Source of the DNA: Magnetococcales bacterium | Lineage (GTDB): Bacteria; Pseudomonadota; Magnetococcia; Magnetococcales; Magnetaquicoccaceae | Direction: 5' to 3' | Assembly: GCA_015231755.1 (NCBI GenBank) | Contig: JADGAZ010000003.1 | Coordinates: forward strand, 62,001 to 126,000 | DNA: 64,000 nt | In this document: positions 1 to 8,609 of the stretch, piece by piece | Layout of the letters: each line of letters starts with the position of its first letter | Position numbering within the stretch: the first letter of the stretch is position 1 | Program-made: the position numbers and the translations under genes | Notes under the pieces: model-generated | The model's database searches: none | What the model was told of the DNA's origin: nothing | What the model saw: the letters and a program-made list of their open reading frames with translations, nothing else

Positions 1-1
1 T

Positions 2-883
2 GCCGACAAACCCAAAGCCGAAGTCACCCCCTGCCTGCAATGCCATTCGGTGGGAAGCAAATGCGACTCCTGCCACACCCGCCACCGCTTCGACCCCGCC
101 GAGGCCAGACGCCCGGAAGCCTGCATCACCTGTCACTCCGGCCCCCCCCATCCGGACGACGACAGCTATTTCGCCTCGGCCCACGGCCAGAAATATCTTG
201 GGGAGGGGGCCTCTTGGTCATGGAACAAGCCTTTAAAAAAAGGTAATTACCCTGCTCCCGGTTGCGCCTACTGCCACATGCGTGAGGGCAACCATCAAGT
301 GGCGGACAAGGCGGTGTGGAAGTTCGGCATCCGGGAGATCAACCCCCGCACCGCGGAAAACGTCATCAAGCGCAAACGCTGGCAGGAAACCTGCGCCGAC
401 TGCCATCCTGCGCCAGTGGCCCTCTCTTTTTTCAACGCCCTGGATGCGGAACGTAAAACCGCCTGGAATCTTTTGTACCGGGTGGAAGGGTTGCTCAAGA
501 GCCTGCGCAGCCAGGATTTATTGCGTCCCGCAGCCTCCGAACGCCCCCCCTATCCCATGGACCGGATCGCCCGTCTGTTTCCCAGAGCGCGGATCGGCTT
601 TTTTGAAGGGCAAGCCTCGTCCTTTTACAATGTCAGCGCCATCGAACGGGACTATTTCGAGCTGTGGTATTTCGACAATCTGGCAGCCTACAAAGGGATG
701 GCCCATCAGGCTCCAGACTTCCAGCACCGCTTTGCCGAACGCATGAACCAGTCGGCGCAACAGATCGAAAACCAGGCCAAACGGCTATCCGCCACCGGCC
801 CCCACACCCCCAACAACAGCATGGATCTGAAATCCATCTGGCTGGATGGGGAGTACACCCGCTTCAACCGGGATCACAATTAG
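2..883 (+). CDS. Multihaem cytochrome c, hydroxylamine-oxidoreductase-like (5' truncated)
   Basis: The frame is already open at base 2, so the N-terminus lies outside the window; 293 residues are visible. Five CxxCH haem-c sites occur in the first ~135 residues (CLQCH, CDSCH, CITCH, CAYCH, CADCH). They are followed by a haem-free, probably helical half rich in Tyr, Phe and Trp (around FYNVSAIERDYFELWYF). A haem-rich front with an aromatic helical tail is typical of the HAO/octahaem cytochrome family, which works in the periplasm in nitrogen-compound or general electron transfer. The catalytic haem and any cross-linking Tyr cannot be judged because the start is missing. The next gene begins 11 bases after the stop, and a related pentahaem cytochrome follows it, so the three probably form one operon. 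Family assignment is from layout, not alignment. Confidence 0.8.
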   Translation, partial: ADKPKAEVTPCLQCHSVGSKCDSCHTRHRFDPAEARRPEACITCHSGPPHPDDDSYFASAHGQKYLGEGASWSWNKPLKKGNYPAPGCAYCHMREGNHQVADKAVWKFGIREINPRTAENVIKRKRWQETCADCHPAPVALSFFNALDAERKTAWNLLYRVEGLLKSLRSQDLLRPAASERPPYPMDRIARLFPRARIGFFEGQASSFYNVSAIERDYFELWYFDNLAAYKGMAHQAPDFQHRFAERMNQSAQQIENQAKRLSATGPHTPNNSMDLKSIWLDGEYTRFNRDHN

Positions 884-894
884 AGGATGCCATC

Positions 895-1575
895 ATGAAC
901 CACCCCGCCCCGGATTCTGCCTCCCCTCCTGCCACCCGACTGCTGCGGCTGATGCTGCTGGTGACGCTGCTGGGCGCCATCGCCTGGGCCATCACCCACC
1001 GCGACCAGTTCGACATGGCCCAATGGGAAAGCTGGCTGCTCACCTGGGGAGAGATCGCGAAACCGGTTTATGTATTACTCTATGCCCTGGCCACCATTTT
1101 GTTTCTGCCGGGATCCATGCTGACCCTGGCGGGCGGGGCACTCTTCGGACCCTGGATGGGGGCGGGATTAAGCGTGCTGGGGGCGACCCTGGGGGCTGGA
1201 ATCTCTTTTTTGATCGCCCGACATCTGGCGGGTGGCTGGGTGGAACAACGGGCAAAAGGCATGATCGGACGCTTGCTGGCCGGAGTCGAGGCAGAGGGGT
1301 GGCGCTTTGTGGCCTTCACGCGGCTGGTGCCGGCATTTCCTTTCAATCTGCTCAACTACGCCCTGGGACTGACCCGCATCCGTTTTGACCACTACCTGAT
1401 CACCTCCCTCATCTGCATGATCCCGGGAGGGTTGGCCTACTCCTGGCTGGGCCACGCGGGACGGGCCGCCACCACAGGCGACGGAGAGGCGATCCGGGCC
1501 GGAATGTGGGCCTTGGGATTGCTGGGGGTGACGTTGCTTCTGCCCCGCTGGATCAAACGGATGCAAAAAAAATGA
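895..1575 (+). CDS. TVP38/TMEM64 (DedA-like, VTT domain) membrane protein
   Basis: A 226-residue polytopic inner-membrane protein. The start is ATG 895, preceded by AGAGGA at 882-887; upstream codons in this frame overlap the cytochrome gene and are rejected. The first helix covers residues ~16-33. The hallmark re-entrant motif of the VTT family is clear (LFLPGSMLTLAGGALFGPWMG region, ~65-85), as is the second signature FTRLVPAFPFNLLNYALGLT (~140-160). The family is linked to lipid scrambling or transport across membranes, but no substrate can be read from the sequence. It sits between two multihaem cytochrome genes, and its stop overlaps the next start by 4 bases (ATGA), so the genes are probably translationally coupled. 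Why a VTT protein would be coupled to cytochromes is unclear. Confidence 0.88.
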   Translation: MNHPAPDSASPPATRLLRLMLLVTLLGAIAWAITHRDQFDMAQWESWLLTWGEIAKPVYVLLYALATILFLPGSMLTLAGGALFGPWMGAGLSVLGATLGAGISFLIARHLAGGWVEQRAKGMIGRLLAGVEAEGWRFVAFTRLVPAFPFNLLNYALGLTRIRFDHYLITSLICMIPGGLAYSWLGHAGRAATTGDGEAIRAGMWALGLLGVTLLLPRWIKRMQKK

Positions 1576-2279
1576 TCCGGTTTATTTTTTCAGTCTTGAT
1601 TCTGCTGCCGATTCATCCCGCCACAGGGGATGAAAAACCGGAGTGCCTCACCTGTCACCAGGAGAAAACCCCCGCCCTGTTGGCTTCCTGGAAACAGGGC
1701 CGCCATGGGCAGGCAAAGGTCGGCTGTTCCGATTGTCATGGAGCGCTTCATGATGGCAAAATGGCGCAACGTTCCCGGTCCAACGGGGTTTGTCTCCCCT
1801 GTCACGAGAAAGAGAGCAAGAGTTATCGACTCTCCAAACACGGAGTGATCACCACCCTGGAGGCCGACCGCCTGGATTTTTCCCTGCCCTTGAAAGAGGG
1901 CAACCTGCGCGCCCCCACCTGCGCCTATTGCCATCTGCACGACAGCCACCACGCCGGCATCCCTCCCAGCGATCATCAAACCCCCTGCCGGGATTGTCAC
2001 TCCCCCCGTCTGGTGACGACCTGGTTTGCAAGTGGCGCAGAGATGGTGCGAACAGGCGAAATGAAACGTCGGGAAGCCCAATCGGTGGTGGACAAAATCC
2101 GCGCCAGTCATCCGGAGTCCATCCAGCCAGCCCTGGCCTTATTGAAAGAGATGAAAGAAAATCATCTGAGAAACATCATGCTGGGAGTTGGTCACCAATC
2201 CCCGGACGACCTATGGTGGCACGGACAACCCGCCCTGGATGGTGATCTGCTGCGCATCAAGTCGTTGTGGGGGGAATGA
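1572..2279 (+). CDS. Periplasmic pentahaem cytochrome c
   Basis: A 235-residue protein starting at ATG 1572, which overlaps the previous stop as ATGA. An N-terminal hydrophobic signal segment (residues ~2-18, ending near PATGDEKP) exports it. Five CxxCH sites are present: CLTCH, CSDCH, CLPCH, CAYCH and CRDCH. The stretch around the fourth site (EGNLRAPTCAYCHLHDSHH) matches the equivalent stretch in the upstream cytochrome (GNYPAPGCAYCHMREGNH) in spacing and residues, so the two look like paralogues of one family. The C-terminal ~85 residues lack haem sites and are helical and charged. Likely role: electron transfer partner of the upstream HAO-like protein. Its stop is 5 bases from the end of the convergent TPR gene. 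Confidence 0.85.
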   Translation: MIRFIFSVLILLPIHPATGDEKPECLTCHQEKTPALLASWKQGRHGQAKVGCSDCHGALHDGKMAQRSRSNGVCLPCHEKESKSYRLSKHGVITTLEADRLDFSLPLKEGNLRAPTCAYCHLHDSHHAGIPPSDHQTPCRDCHSPRLVTTWFASGAEMVRTGEMKRREAQSVVDKIRASHPESIQPALALLKEMKENHLRNIMLGVGHQSPDDLWWHGQPALDGDLLRIKSLWGE

Positions 2280-2284
2280 CGGCA

Positions 2285-3205
2285 TCAATAACGCCACTCC
2301 ATTTCCACCCCGAGGGCACCGGATTCCGGTTGCAGCAACAATCCCATGCGGTTCAACCGGTCATCCCGCAACCGCTTGTTGTATTTGTGGGTCAGACTGA
2401 CCGCGCTGAAAATCGTGCCGGAATACCATCCCAATTCGATCACGGCCAAGGCGGCCCCCAATCCCGAAACGCCCTTGGAAAAAGCCTGAATGGTCCCGGC
2501 CATCAGCAATCCATTGGACAAGAAAGCCACGCCCGCATCGTCGGGACGGTCCAGATACAGATGTCCCGCACCCGGCAACACCGCGGTCAACAACCCGGAG
2601 ATCCAGGGATCCTTGTAGGGCAGTTGGGGCAACGCCTCCAACTCCCGCAGCAATTCGTGAACCGGTTCTTTAAGACGCGGCAGGGTCACGGCCTGCAAAT
2701 GGCCCCGGGCCACCGCCTCTTCGCCGGGCTTGCCCATGGCCAACCACGCCAAACGCAAACGGGACAAGGCGCTCAACTCGGTCTCCATGCCCATTCCGGC
2801 CAAATGCCGGTAACGCTGCATCGCCTCCCCGCCATTCCCGGCCCGCTCGTAGAGCAACCCCATGCGCAACAAGGCCATGGGCACAAACGGACTCTTGGGA
2901 TAGGCTGCCCCCAACTCGGAAAAAGCCCGCAACGCCGGATCCACCTCCCTGGCTTCCGCCAGATTGACCGCAAGCCGGTACATGGCCTCCTCCAATCGGG
3001 GAAACACCCCGCGCCCTTCCCGTTTCCCCCCGGAGACATAACGCCCGAACTCCGTGGCGGCCCGTCGATGATCTTTTTGGGTCTCCAACTCCACCCCATA
3101 GGCGAATACCGCCTCGGGCGTGTTGAGATATTCCCCCCCATCCGCAGGCCGGGGCCACACCCCCCCCATCCAGACCACCAGGATCAGACACAAAACACGC
3201 ATCAT
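2285..3205 (-). CDS. TPR protein with C-terminal membrane domain, last gene of the T2SS cluster
   Basis: 306 residues. An N-terminal signal or anchor (LCLILVVWMGGVW) is followed by helical TPR-like repeats (~30-190; e.g. FSELGAAYPKSPFVPMALLR and MGLLYERAGNGGEAMQRYR). The C-terminal part has a Pro-Gly-Ala-Gly-His-Leu-Tyr turn and two to three hydrophobic segments (~200-275), an arrangement seen in small P13/DUF5683-like membrane domains. Its ATG overlaps the gspF stop by 4 bases (ATGA), so it is translated with the secretion genes and could assist assembly of the machine; that is inference. I do not recognise it as a standard Gsp subunit. It converges on the upstream cytochrome operon with almost no gap. 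Confidence 0.75.
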   Translation of the reverse strand: MMRVLCLILVVWMGGVWPRPADGGEYLNTPEAVFAYGVELETQKDHRRAATEFGRYVSGGKREGRGVFPRLEEAMYRLAVNLAEAREVDPALRAFSELGAAYPKSPFVPMALLRMGLLYERAGNGGEAMQRYRHLAGMGMETELSALSRLRLAWLAMGKPGEEAVARGHLQAVTLPRLKEPVHELLRELEALPQLPYKDPWISGLLTAVLPGAGHLYLDRPDDAGVAFLSNGLLMAGTIQAFSKGVSGLGAALAVIELGWYSGTIFSAVSLTHKYNKRLRDDRLNRMGLLLQPESGALGVEMEWRY

Positions 3206-4440
3206 TTGATAAACTGATTCATTTCAAAGATGGGCAACAGCACCGCCACCACCACGTAGCCCACCACGCCACCCATGATCAGGATGATCACCGGTTCCAC
3301 CAGATGCATCAGTCGCTCCAACGCCTGCTCGATCTCCTCCCGATGCAGTTGCGCCGCCCGGTCCAACATGGCCTCCAGACTCCCGGAACGCTCCCCGGCC
3401 TGGATCATGCGCAACGCCAACCCCTGAAAATGTCCGGTACGCTCCAAAGCGGCGGCCAACGACTCTCCCCGTTCCACCGAGCGGGCCACTTCCAGAATGC
3501 CCGCCTTCACCGTGACAAACCCGGTGGCATCCGCGGTCACCTGCAAACTGGTGATCACCGGCACACCGCTTTTCAACAACAATCCCAACAGTTGACACAT
3601 GCGCATGGTCACCACGCTGGATAAAAATTCCCCCAGCATTGGCATCTTCCACCACCACCGCTCCACCACCACCCGCCCCTTGGCGGAACGGGCCCACCAC
3701 AAAAACCCGAAGACCAATCCCACCATGAGCATACCGGTCCACACCCCCCACTCCCGCACATAATCGCTGATGGCCAGCAACGAACGGGTCACCAACGGCA
3801 AGGCCTGCTGGGTCTCCTTGAAGACCACCGTCACCTTGGGCACCACCACCGTCACCAAAAAGATCAGGATCAATCCACCCACCACCGCCATCACCGAGGG
3901 ATAGATCATGGCGCTGATCAAACGGGCGCGGATGCGGCGCTCCTCCTCCATCACCACCGCCAGACGCTCGAACACGATATCCAGCGCCCCGCCTCCCCCG
4001 CGCTCCCCGGCCCGCACCAGACTGACATAAATCGGCGGAAAAATCCGTCCATGACGGGCCAACGCCTCGGACAACGCCTGCCCCTCCCCCACATCGTTAC
4101 GAATGGTCGCCACCACCTCCCGAAACGGACCGGTGCGAATCTGCTCCTCGACGCTGCTCAACACCTCCATCACCGGAAAACCCGCCGCCAACAAACTGGC
4201 CATCTGCCGGGTGAAGACGATCCGCTCCCGCATCGACGGCAAAGGGGTGGAAGCCCAAAACTTCCAGCCCCGCCCCGTGCGACGCGGGGTATGCTCCCCC
4301 TCCAGCCGTTCCAGAAAGGTGGGATAGATCTCTTGTTGTTTCAACAAACGGCGGGCGTCCCGTTCCGAATCGGCGTCCAGTACCCCCTTGACCGTGCGAC
4401 CCCCGCCGGCCCGCATGCCCGCATATCGAAAAACCGCCAT
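3202..4440 (-). CDS. gspF: Type II secretion system inner-membrane platform protein GspF
   Basis: 412 residues, the usual length for GspF/PilC. The N-terminus MAVFRYAGMRAGG...VKGVLDADSERDARRLL is the classic GspF start. Two homologous cytoplasmic helical domains are each followed by membrane segments. The first membrane segment (VMAVVGGLILIFLVTVVVPKV) ends in the family motif PKVTVVFKETQQALP, and the C-terminus carries LMHLVEPVIILIMGGVVGYVVVAVLLPIFEMNQFIK. GspF is the polytopic platform that couples the GspE ATPase to pseudopilus assembly. Its start overlaps the gspE stop by one base (TGATG), and its stop overlaps the TPR gene, so the genes are co-translated. Nothing appears degenerate. Confidence 0.95.
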   Translation of the reverse strand: MAVFRYAGMRAGGGRTVKGVLDADSERDARRLLKQQEIYPTFLERLEGEHTPRRTGRGWKFWASTPLPSMRERIVFTRQMASLLAAGFPVMEVLSSVEEQIRTGPFREVVATIRNDVGEGQALSEALARHGRIFPPIYVSLVRAGERGGGGALDIVFERLAVVMEEERRIRARLISAMIYPSVMAVVGGLILIFLVTVVVPKVTVVFKETQQALPLVTRSLLAISDYVREWGVWTGMLMVGLVFGFLWWARSAKGRVVVERWWWKMPMLGEFLSSVVTMRMCQLLGLLLKSGVPVITSLQVTADATGFVTVKAGILEVARSVERGESLAAALERTGHFQGLALRMIQAGERSGSLEAMLDRAAQLHREEIEQALERLMHLVEPVIILIMGGVVGYVVVAVLLPIFEMNQFIK

Positions 4441-5966
4441 CAGACCACCTCGTTGCGCTCCTGGGTCACCCGGAACACCTCCTCCAGGCTGGTGACCCCC
4501 GCCGCCGCCTTGAACAGACCCGCCTCCCGCAACGAGGTCATCCCCTCCTCGCAGGCCACCTGATGCAGTTCCAGATCCGAGGCGCGACGATCAATGCGGG
4601 CGCGAATCCCCTGGCTCATGGTCAACAGCTCAAAAACCGCAGTCCGCCCCAGATAGCCGGTGCCCATGCAGGCGTCGCACCCCTGGGGACGATGAAAGGT
4701 GGCATCCTCCGGCACATAGACCGGTTTACTGCTCAAGCCCCGCAACAGTTCCGGATCCGGCGTGAACGGCACCTTGCAGCGGTTGCACAGTTTCCGCACC
4801 AGACGTTGCGCCACCACCCCATCCACCGAGGAACTGACCAGAAACGGTTCGATGCCCATGTTGACCAGTCGCACCACCGCGCCCACACTGTCATTGGTGT
4901 GCAGGGTGGAAAACACCAGATGGCCGGTGAGACTGGCCTGAATGGCAATCTCGGCGGTCTCCAGATCGCGGATCTCACCCACCATGATCACGTCCGGATC
5001 CTGACGCAAAATCGAACGCAACCCGGATGCAAAGGTCAAACCGATCCTCGGCGCCACCTGAATCTGACCCACCCCGGCCAGGGAATATTCAATGGGATCT
5101 TCGATGGTGATGATGTTTTTTTCCGAGGTGTTGATGGCGGAAAGCACCGAATACAACGTGGTACTCTTGCCGCTTCCCGTCGGCCCGGTCACCAGCAGAA
5201 TGCCATGGCTGGCGGTCATGCGGGTCTGGAGCCACTGCTGTTGGGGATCGGTCAATCCCAGTTCTTGCAGATTGGTCCGTTCCCCCTGCTTTTCCAGCAG
5301 ACGCATCACCAGACGTTCGCCGTAGTGGCCCGGCAGCACCGACACCCGCACATCCACCTCCTGACTGGCCACCTGCACCCGCATGGCACCGTCCTGGGGA
5401 AGACGTTTTTCGGCGATATTCAAACCCGCCATCACCTTGATGCGCGACATCAGCGGCGCCTGAACCGGCTTGGGGGGACGCAAGGCCTCGTGCAGCAGGC
5501 CATCCACCCGGAATCGGACAATCAGATTGTTTTCAAAGGGTTCGATATGGATGTCCGAAGCCCGGTTGCGCAAAGCCTGGATGATCAGGGAGTTGACCAG
5601 TTGAATGATCGGCGCGTCGTCGTCGGCTTCCAGCAGGTCGGGTTTTTCCGCCAACTGGGTGGCCAGCATGGAGGGGGGCAGCTCTTCCAGCACATTTTCC
5701 ACGGCGATGCCATGTTCCTGATGCACCCGTTGCAAGGCCTCCAGGAGTTGATCCCTGGAAACCAGCACCGGCTTGACTGGATCCGGAGCGGTCATGCGGA
5801 ATTGGTCGAGGATATACGGATCGGTTTGACTGGTGATCCACACCTCCAGGCGTCCGGATTCGTTTTTCCAGGCAGGCAGAAACAAGGCCCGTTTGGCGAT
5901 GGCAAAAGGTAACGAGCGGGCAATGGTCGGATTCAAACGTTCAGGCAGGGGTTCCATTCTTGACAT
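4440..5966 (-). CDS. gspE: Type II secretion ATPase GspE
   Basis: 508 residues. An N-terminal GspE/PilB-type domain (~1-130) is followed by the secretion ATPase core. The Walker A motif is GPTGSGKSTT (~residue 260), then come the Asp box (ITIEDPIEY), Walker B (LRQDPDVIMVGEIRD) and His box (TGHLVFSTLHTND). The family zinc motif is intact, with CNRC near 392 and CDAC near 430. It is the cytoplasmic hexameric motor that drives pseudopilin addition. The start is ATG 5966; a second in-frame ATG three codons on is an alternative. The leader of the gene is separated from gspD by a palindromic element (5994-6127), so expression of gspE-gspF may differ from gspC-gspD. Confidence 0.96.
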   Translation of the reverse strand: MSRMEPLPERLNPTIARSLPFAIAKRALFLPAWKNESGRLEVWITSQTDPYILDQFRMTAPDPVKPVLVSRDQLLEALQRVHQEHGIAVENVLEELPPSMLATQLAEKPDLLEADDDAPIIQLVNSLIIQALRNRASDIHIEPFENNLIVRFRVDGLLHEALRPPKPVQAPLMSRIKVMAGLNIAEKRLPQDGAMRVQVASQEVDVRVSVLPGHYGERLVMRLLEKQGERTNLQELGLTDPQQQWLQTRMTASHGILLVTGPTGSGKSTTLYSVLSAINTSEKNIITIEDPIEYSLAGVGQIQVAPRIGLTFASGLRSILRQDPDVIMVGEIRDLETAEIAIQASLTGHLVFSTLHTNDSVGAVVRLVNMGIEPFLVSSSVDGVVAQRLVRKLCNRCKVPFTPDPELLRGLSSKPVYVPEDATFHRPQGCDACMGTGYLGRTAVFELLTMSQGIRARIDRRASDLELHQVACEEGMTSLREAGLFKAAAGVTSLEEVFRVTQERNEVV

Positions 5967-5993
5967 CCCGCGCAGTCACACACATCGTCAACC

Positions 5994-6127
5994 ATTGAAA
6001 AAAAGAAGGGGTCTGGGGAATTCATTCCCCAGGAATTTGACTTTGATTTTTAAAAAACAAAAAATTTTGTTTAAAAAAATCAGAACCCTGGGGGATGAAT
6101 CCCCCAGACCCCCTCTTTTTTTTCAAT
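5994..6127. repeat. Palindromic MITE-like element, copy 1 (between gspD and gspE)
   Basis: A 134-bp imperfect inverted repeat. The ends read ATTGAAAAAAAG and CTTTTTTTTCAAT. Inside each end is a GC-rich hairpin (CTGGGGAATTCATTCCCCAG on the left, CTGGGGGATGAATCCCCCAG on the right). The centre is almost pure A/T. The two GC hairpins are also inverted copies of each other, so the whole element can fold as one long stem. A second copy lies at 48174-48325. On the minus strand it begins a few bases after the gspD stop and ends in the gspE leader. It could act as a terminator or attenuator, or as an mRNA-stabilising structure; the mobile origin is inferred from the two copies. Confidence 0.8.
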
Positions 6128-6132
6128 AGTAT

Positions 6133-8553
6133 TCACAAAGGATTTTCCTCAAGGGCCGGACGCCAACGAATGGGATAGACCCGTTTGCCCTCTTTTTTCT
6201 TGAAAGCCGCCGCTGCCCGATCCGCTTCCCCCACCGTGGCATAATGGCCAATCCGTACCGAAAACCGTGGCTTGCCATCCCGATCCAACTCCCGCACCAC
6301 ACTGGCCGCATACCCTTTGGCCAGCAGCTTATCAGCAGTCCCCTTGGCCCCCTCAAGCTTGTCCCCATACTCCACCTGCAAGGCATATCCCTCCACCGCC
6401 TCGCTCCGGGTATCGGGAGTCGGCTCCACCTTGACCGGAGGCGCGACCACAGGCTTCACCGCCTTGACCGGCTTGGTCTCCTTGGTGGGAACCACAGCCG
6501 CCGGCTGACTTGCGGACTCTTTCTTCTCTGGTTTAACCTCCGGGACATACGGCAAAATATGCTCGAAATCCGGCAACGAAGAAGGCTTCAGAGGAGAAAT
6601 CAACCGGGAACCCTGGGACTCCCCGGCCCCCCACGCCTCGGAACTGGCTCGGAATTTCTCCCCGGAGATCTTCACCAACTCATCGAACTGGTTGGTGATC
6701 ACCGGACGAATGAACACCATCAAATTGGACTTGTTCTGGGAGCGACTGGTCTTCTTGAACAGCTCACCCACCCCGGAAACCCCACCCAGACAAGGCACCA
6801 TGCCCACCTGATCGCTCTGCTCCTCCTTGATCAGCCCCCCCAGCACAATGGTATGACCACTCTTGAGATTGACCGTGGTTTTGATGGAACGCTTGTTGGT
6901 CACCACACTGCTGCCCAAGGTACCCGCATCCAACTGTTTGATGCTGGCGGGGGTGACACTGGACTGCTCTTGATAGATTTTCATCTCCAGCCATTGGTCC
7001 TCGATCACCCGGGGAGTGACCCGCAAGGTCAATCCCACATCCTTGCGCTCCACGGTCTGGGAGGTGACGCCCGGAGTGGCACTGGAAGAAGCCGCGGTCG
7101 AACTGGTGGTTCCCGATACAATCGGAATATTCTGACCTACGATAATTTCAGATTCCACCCCATCCATGGTCACAATGTTGGGGGTGGCGAGGATATTGAC
7201 ATCCCCTTCGGAGTGAAAAGCCCGAATCAATGCCGGAATGTTGGGCACCGTGGTGGTGCCCCACTGAATCGCGCCATGCATCAATCCCACGGCCATGCCG
7301 TTGCCGGTATCGAGGGGATTGGTGACGGTATCGCCAAACGACGACCCGCCAAAGCCGGTCAACGCCTTGGATCCGACTCCGGGAATGCTGCCAAAACGCC
7401 ATTCGACCCCAAACTCGGCAGCCCGGTCCGCGGTGACTTCGATGATCAAGGCCTCCACATGCACCTGCAAGCGCCGCTTGTCCAATCCCTGAATGATGGG
7501 CAACAACACCTGATAATCCTCCGGCGTGGCAGCGATCACCAAAGTATTGGTGGACTTCTCCCCCACCACATTCACGGAACGCATGAATTCCAACGGCTTG
7601 AGATCATCATTGCCCGCCTTGGCCGCGTTGGTGGACCCCATCAGGCTGGTCAACACCTTGGCAATGGCCTCGGCCTCACTGTTGCGGGGATAATACAAGT
7701 GCAGATTGCCCGGCGCGGTCACCACCGGATGATCCAAACCCGCCACCAAGTGTTCCACCTCCTTCATCTGCTCCGGGGCGCACACGGCGATCAGAATGTT
7801 GCTGCGGGCATCGGCGAACAGCTTGACCCCGACATCCTCTTTTCTTCTGCGGCTGTTGAAATCGGCAAAAACCGAATTGCCCAGTTTTTCCACCGTGAGC
7901 GCCGACGCGTGCTGCAACGGAAACAAACGCCGTTCCGCCAGACCCACCGGCACATCCATGGCCTCGATCAGACTGATCAGCTTGTTGGCTGTGATCGCCG
8001 CATCCGTGACCACCAGGGCATTGGTGGGCACATGGGCCGCCAGAGAGCCCCAGGGATGCATCAAGGGTTTCAAGGTGGAGGCCATGGAGTTGGCATCCAC
8101 ATGCCGCAGGCGGACCAATCGGCTCAAAACCATTTCATCTTTGGGAGGCGTCGGACCAGGCTGCAATACCGGCGTTCCCCCTTCGGAGATCCCGGACTTC
8201 AACGGCACGATCTTGAACGCCCCATCCCGTTCCACCACGGTCAACTCGTGGACACTCAAAATCGATTCAAAAATCTTTTCCGCCTCCCCCAGGGAAACCG
8301 GCGTGGGGGTAACCACCGTCACCTTGCCCTTCAACTGGGGATCCAGCACATAATTCTTGCCGGTCATCTCGGCGATGAAACGCACCACCTGGGCGAGTTC
8401 CACCCCTTGAAAATCCATGGTCACCCGGTCACCCGGTCCGGGCATCACCCCGGAGGCGGCATCCACCGCAGGCGTTGGGGGATTCTTGGCCGCAGGGGCC
8501 GCTTCCACCACGCCAACCCAAAAAATCAGCAATAAAAGACCAAAAAACCTCAT
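6133..8553 (-). CDS. gspD: Type II secretion secretin GspD with C-terminal SPOR-like domain
   Basis: 806 residues from ATG 8553. The frame extends 20 codons further to a TTG, but ATG 8553 opens directly into a signal peptide (MRFFGLLLLIFWVGVVEA). The N0 domain (VTMDFQGVELAQVVRFIAEMT) is followed by several N-domains and the secretin core (VPNIPALIRAFHSEGDVNIL, GLTLRVTPRVIEDQWLEMKI, VVLGG-type turn at IVLGGLIKEEQSD). After the secretin S-domain region there is a Pro/Lys/Val-rich linker (~640-720) and a final ~80 residues (YALQVEYGDKLEGAKGTADK, YPIRW) that look like a SPOR fold, which in other proteins binds denuded peptidoglycan. GspD forms the outer-membrane channel. The SPOR-like tail is unusual for a T2SS secretin. 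Confidence 0.93.
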   Translation of the reverse strand: MRFFGLLLLIFWVGVVEAAPAAKNPPTPAVDAASGVMPGPGDRVTMDFQGVELAQVVRFIAEMTGKNYVLDPQLKGKVTVVTPTPVSLGEAEKIFESILSVHELTVVERDGAFKIVPLKSGISEGGTPVLQPGPTPPKDEMVLSRLVRLRHVDANSMASTLKPLMHPWGSLAAHVPTNALVVTDAAITANKLISLIEAMDVPVGLAERRLFPLQHASALTVEKLGNSVFADFNSRRRKEDVGVKLFADARSNILIAVCAPEQMKEVEHLVAGLDHPVVTAPGNLHLYYPRNSEAEAIAKVLTSLMGSTNAAKAGNDDLKPLEFMRSVNVVGEKSTNTLVIAATPEDYQVLLPIIQGLDKRRLQVHVEALIIEVTADRAAEFGVEWRFGSIPGVGSKALTGFGGSSFGDTVTNPLDTGNGMAVGLMHGAIQWGTTTVPNIPALIRAFHSEGDVNILATPNIVTMDGVESEIIVGQNIPIVSGTTSSTAASSSATPGVTSQTVERKDVGLTLRVTPRVIEDQWLEMKIYQEQSSVTPASIKQLDAGTLGSSVVTNKRSIKTTVNLKSGHTIVLGGLIKEEQSDQVGMVPCLGGVSGVGELFKKTSRSQNKSNLMVFIRPVITNQFDELVKISGEKFRASSEAWGAGESQGSRLISPLKPSSLPDFEHILPYVPEVKPEKKESASQPAAVVPTKETKPVKAVKPVVAPPVKVEPTPDTRSEAVEGYALQVEYGDKLEGAKGTADKLLAKGYAASVVRELDRDGKPRFSVRIGHYATVGEADRAAAAFKKKEGKRVYPIRWRPALEENPL

Positions 8554-8609
8554 GAGTCGCTTCCAGATCACACAAAACAACGGATAAACAGGATCAACAT
8601 GGCCTGAAA

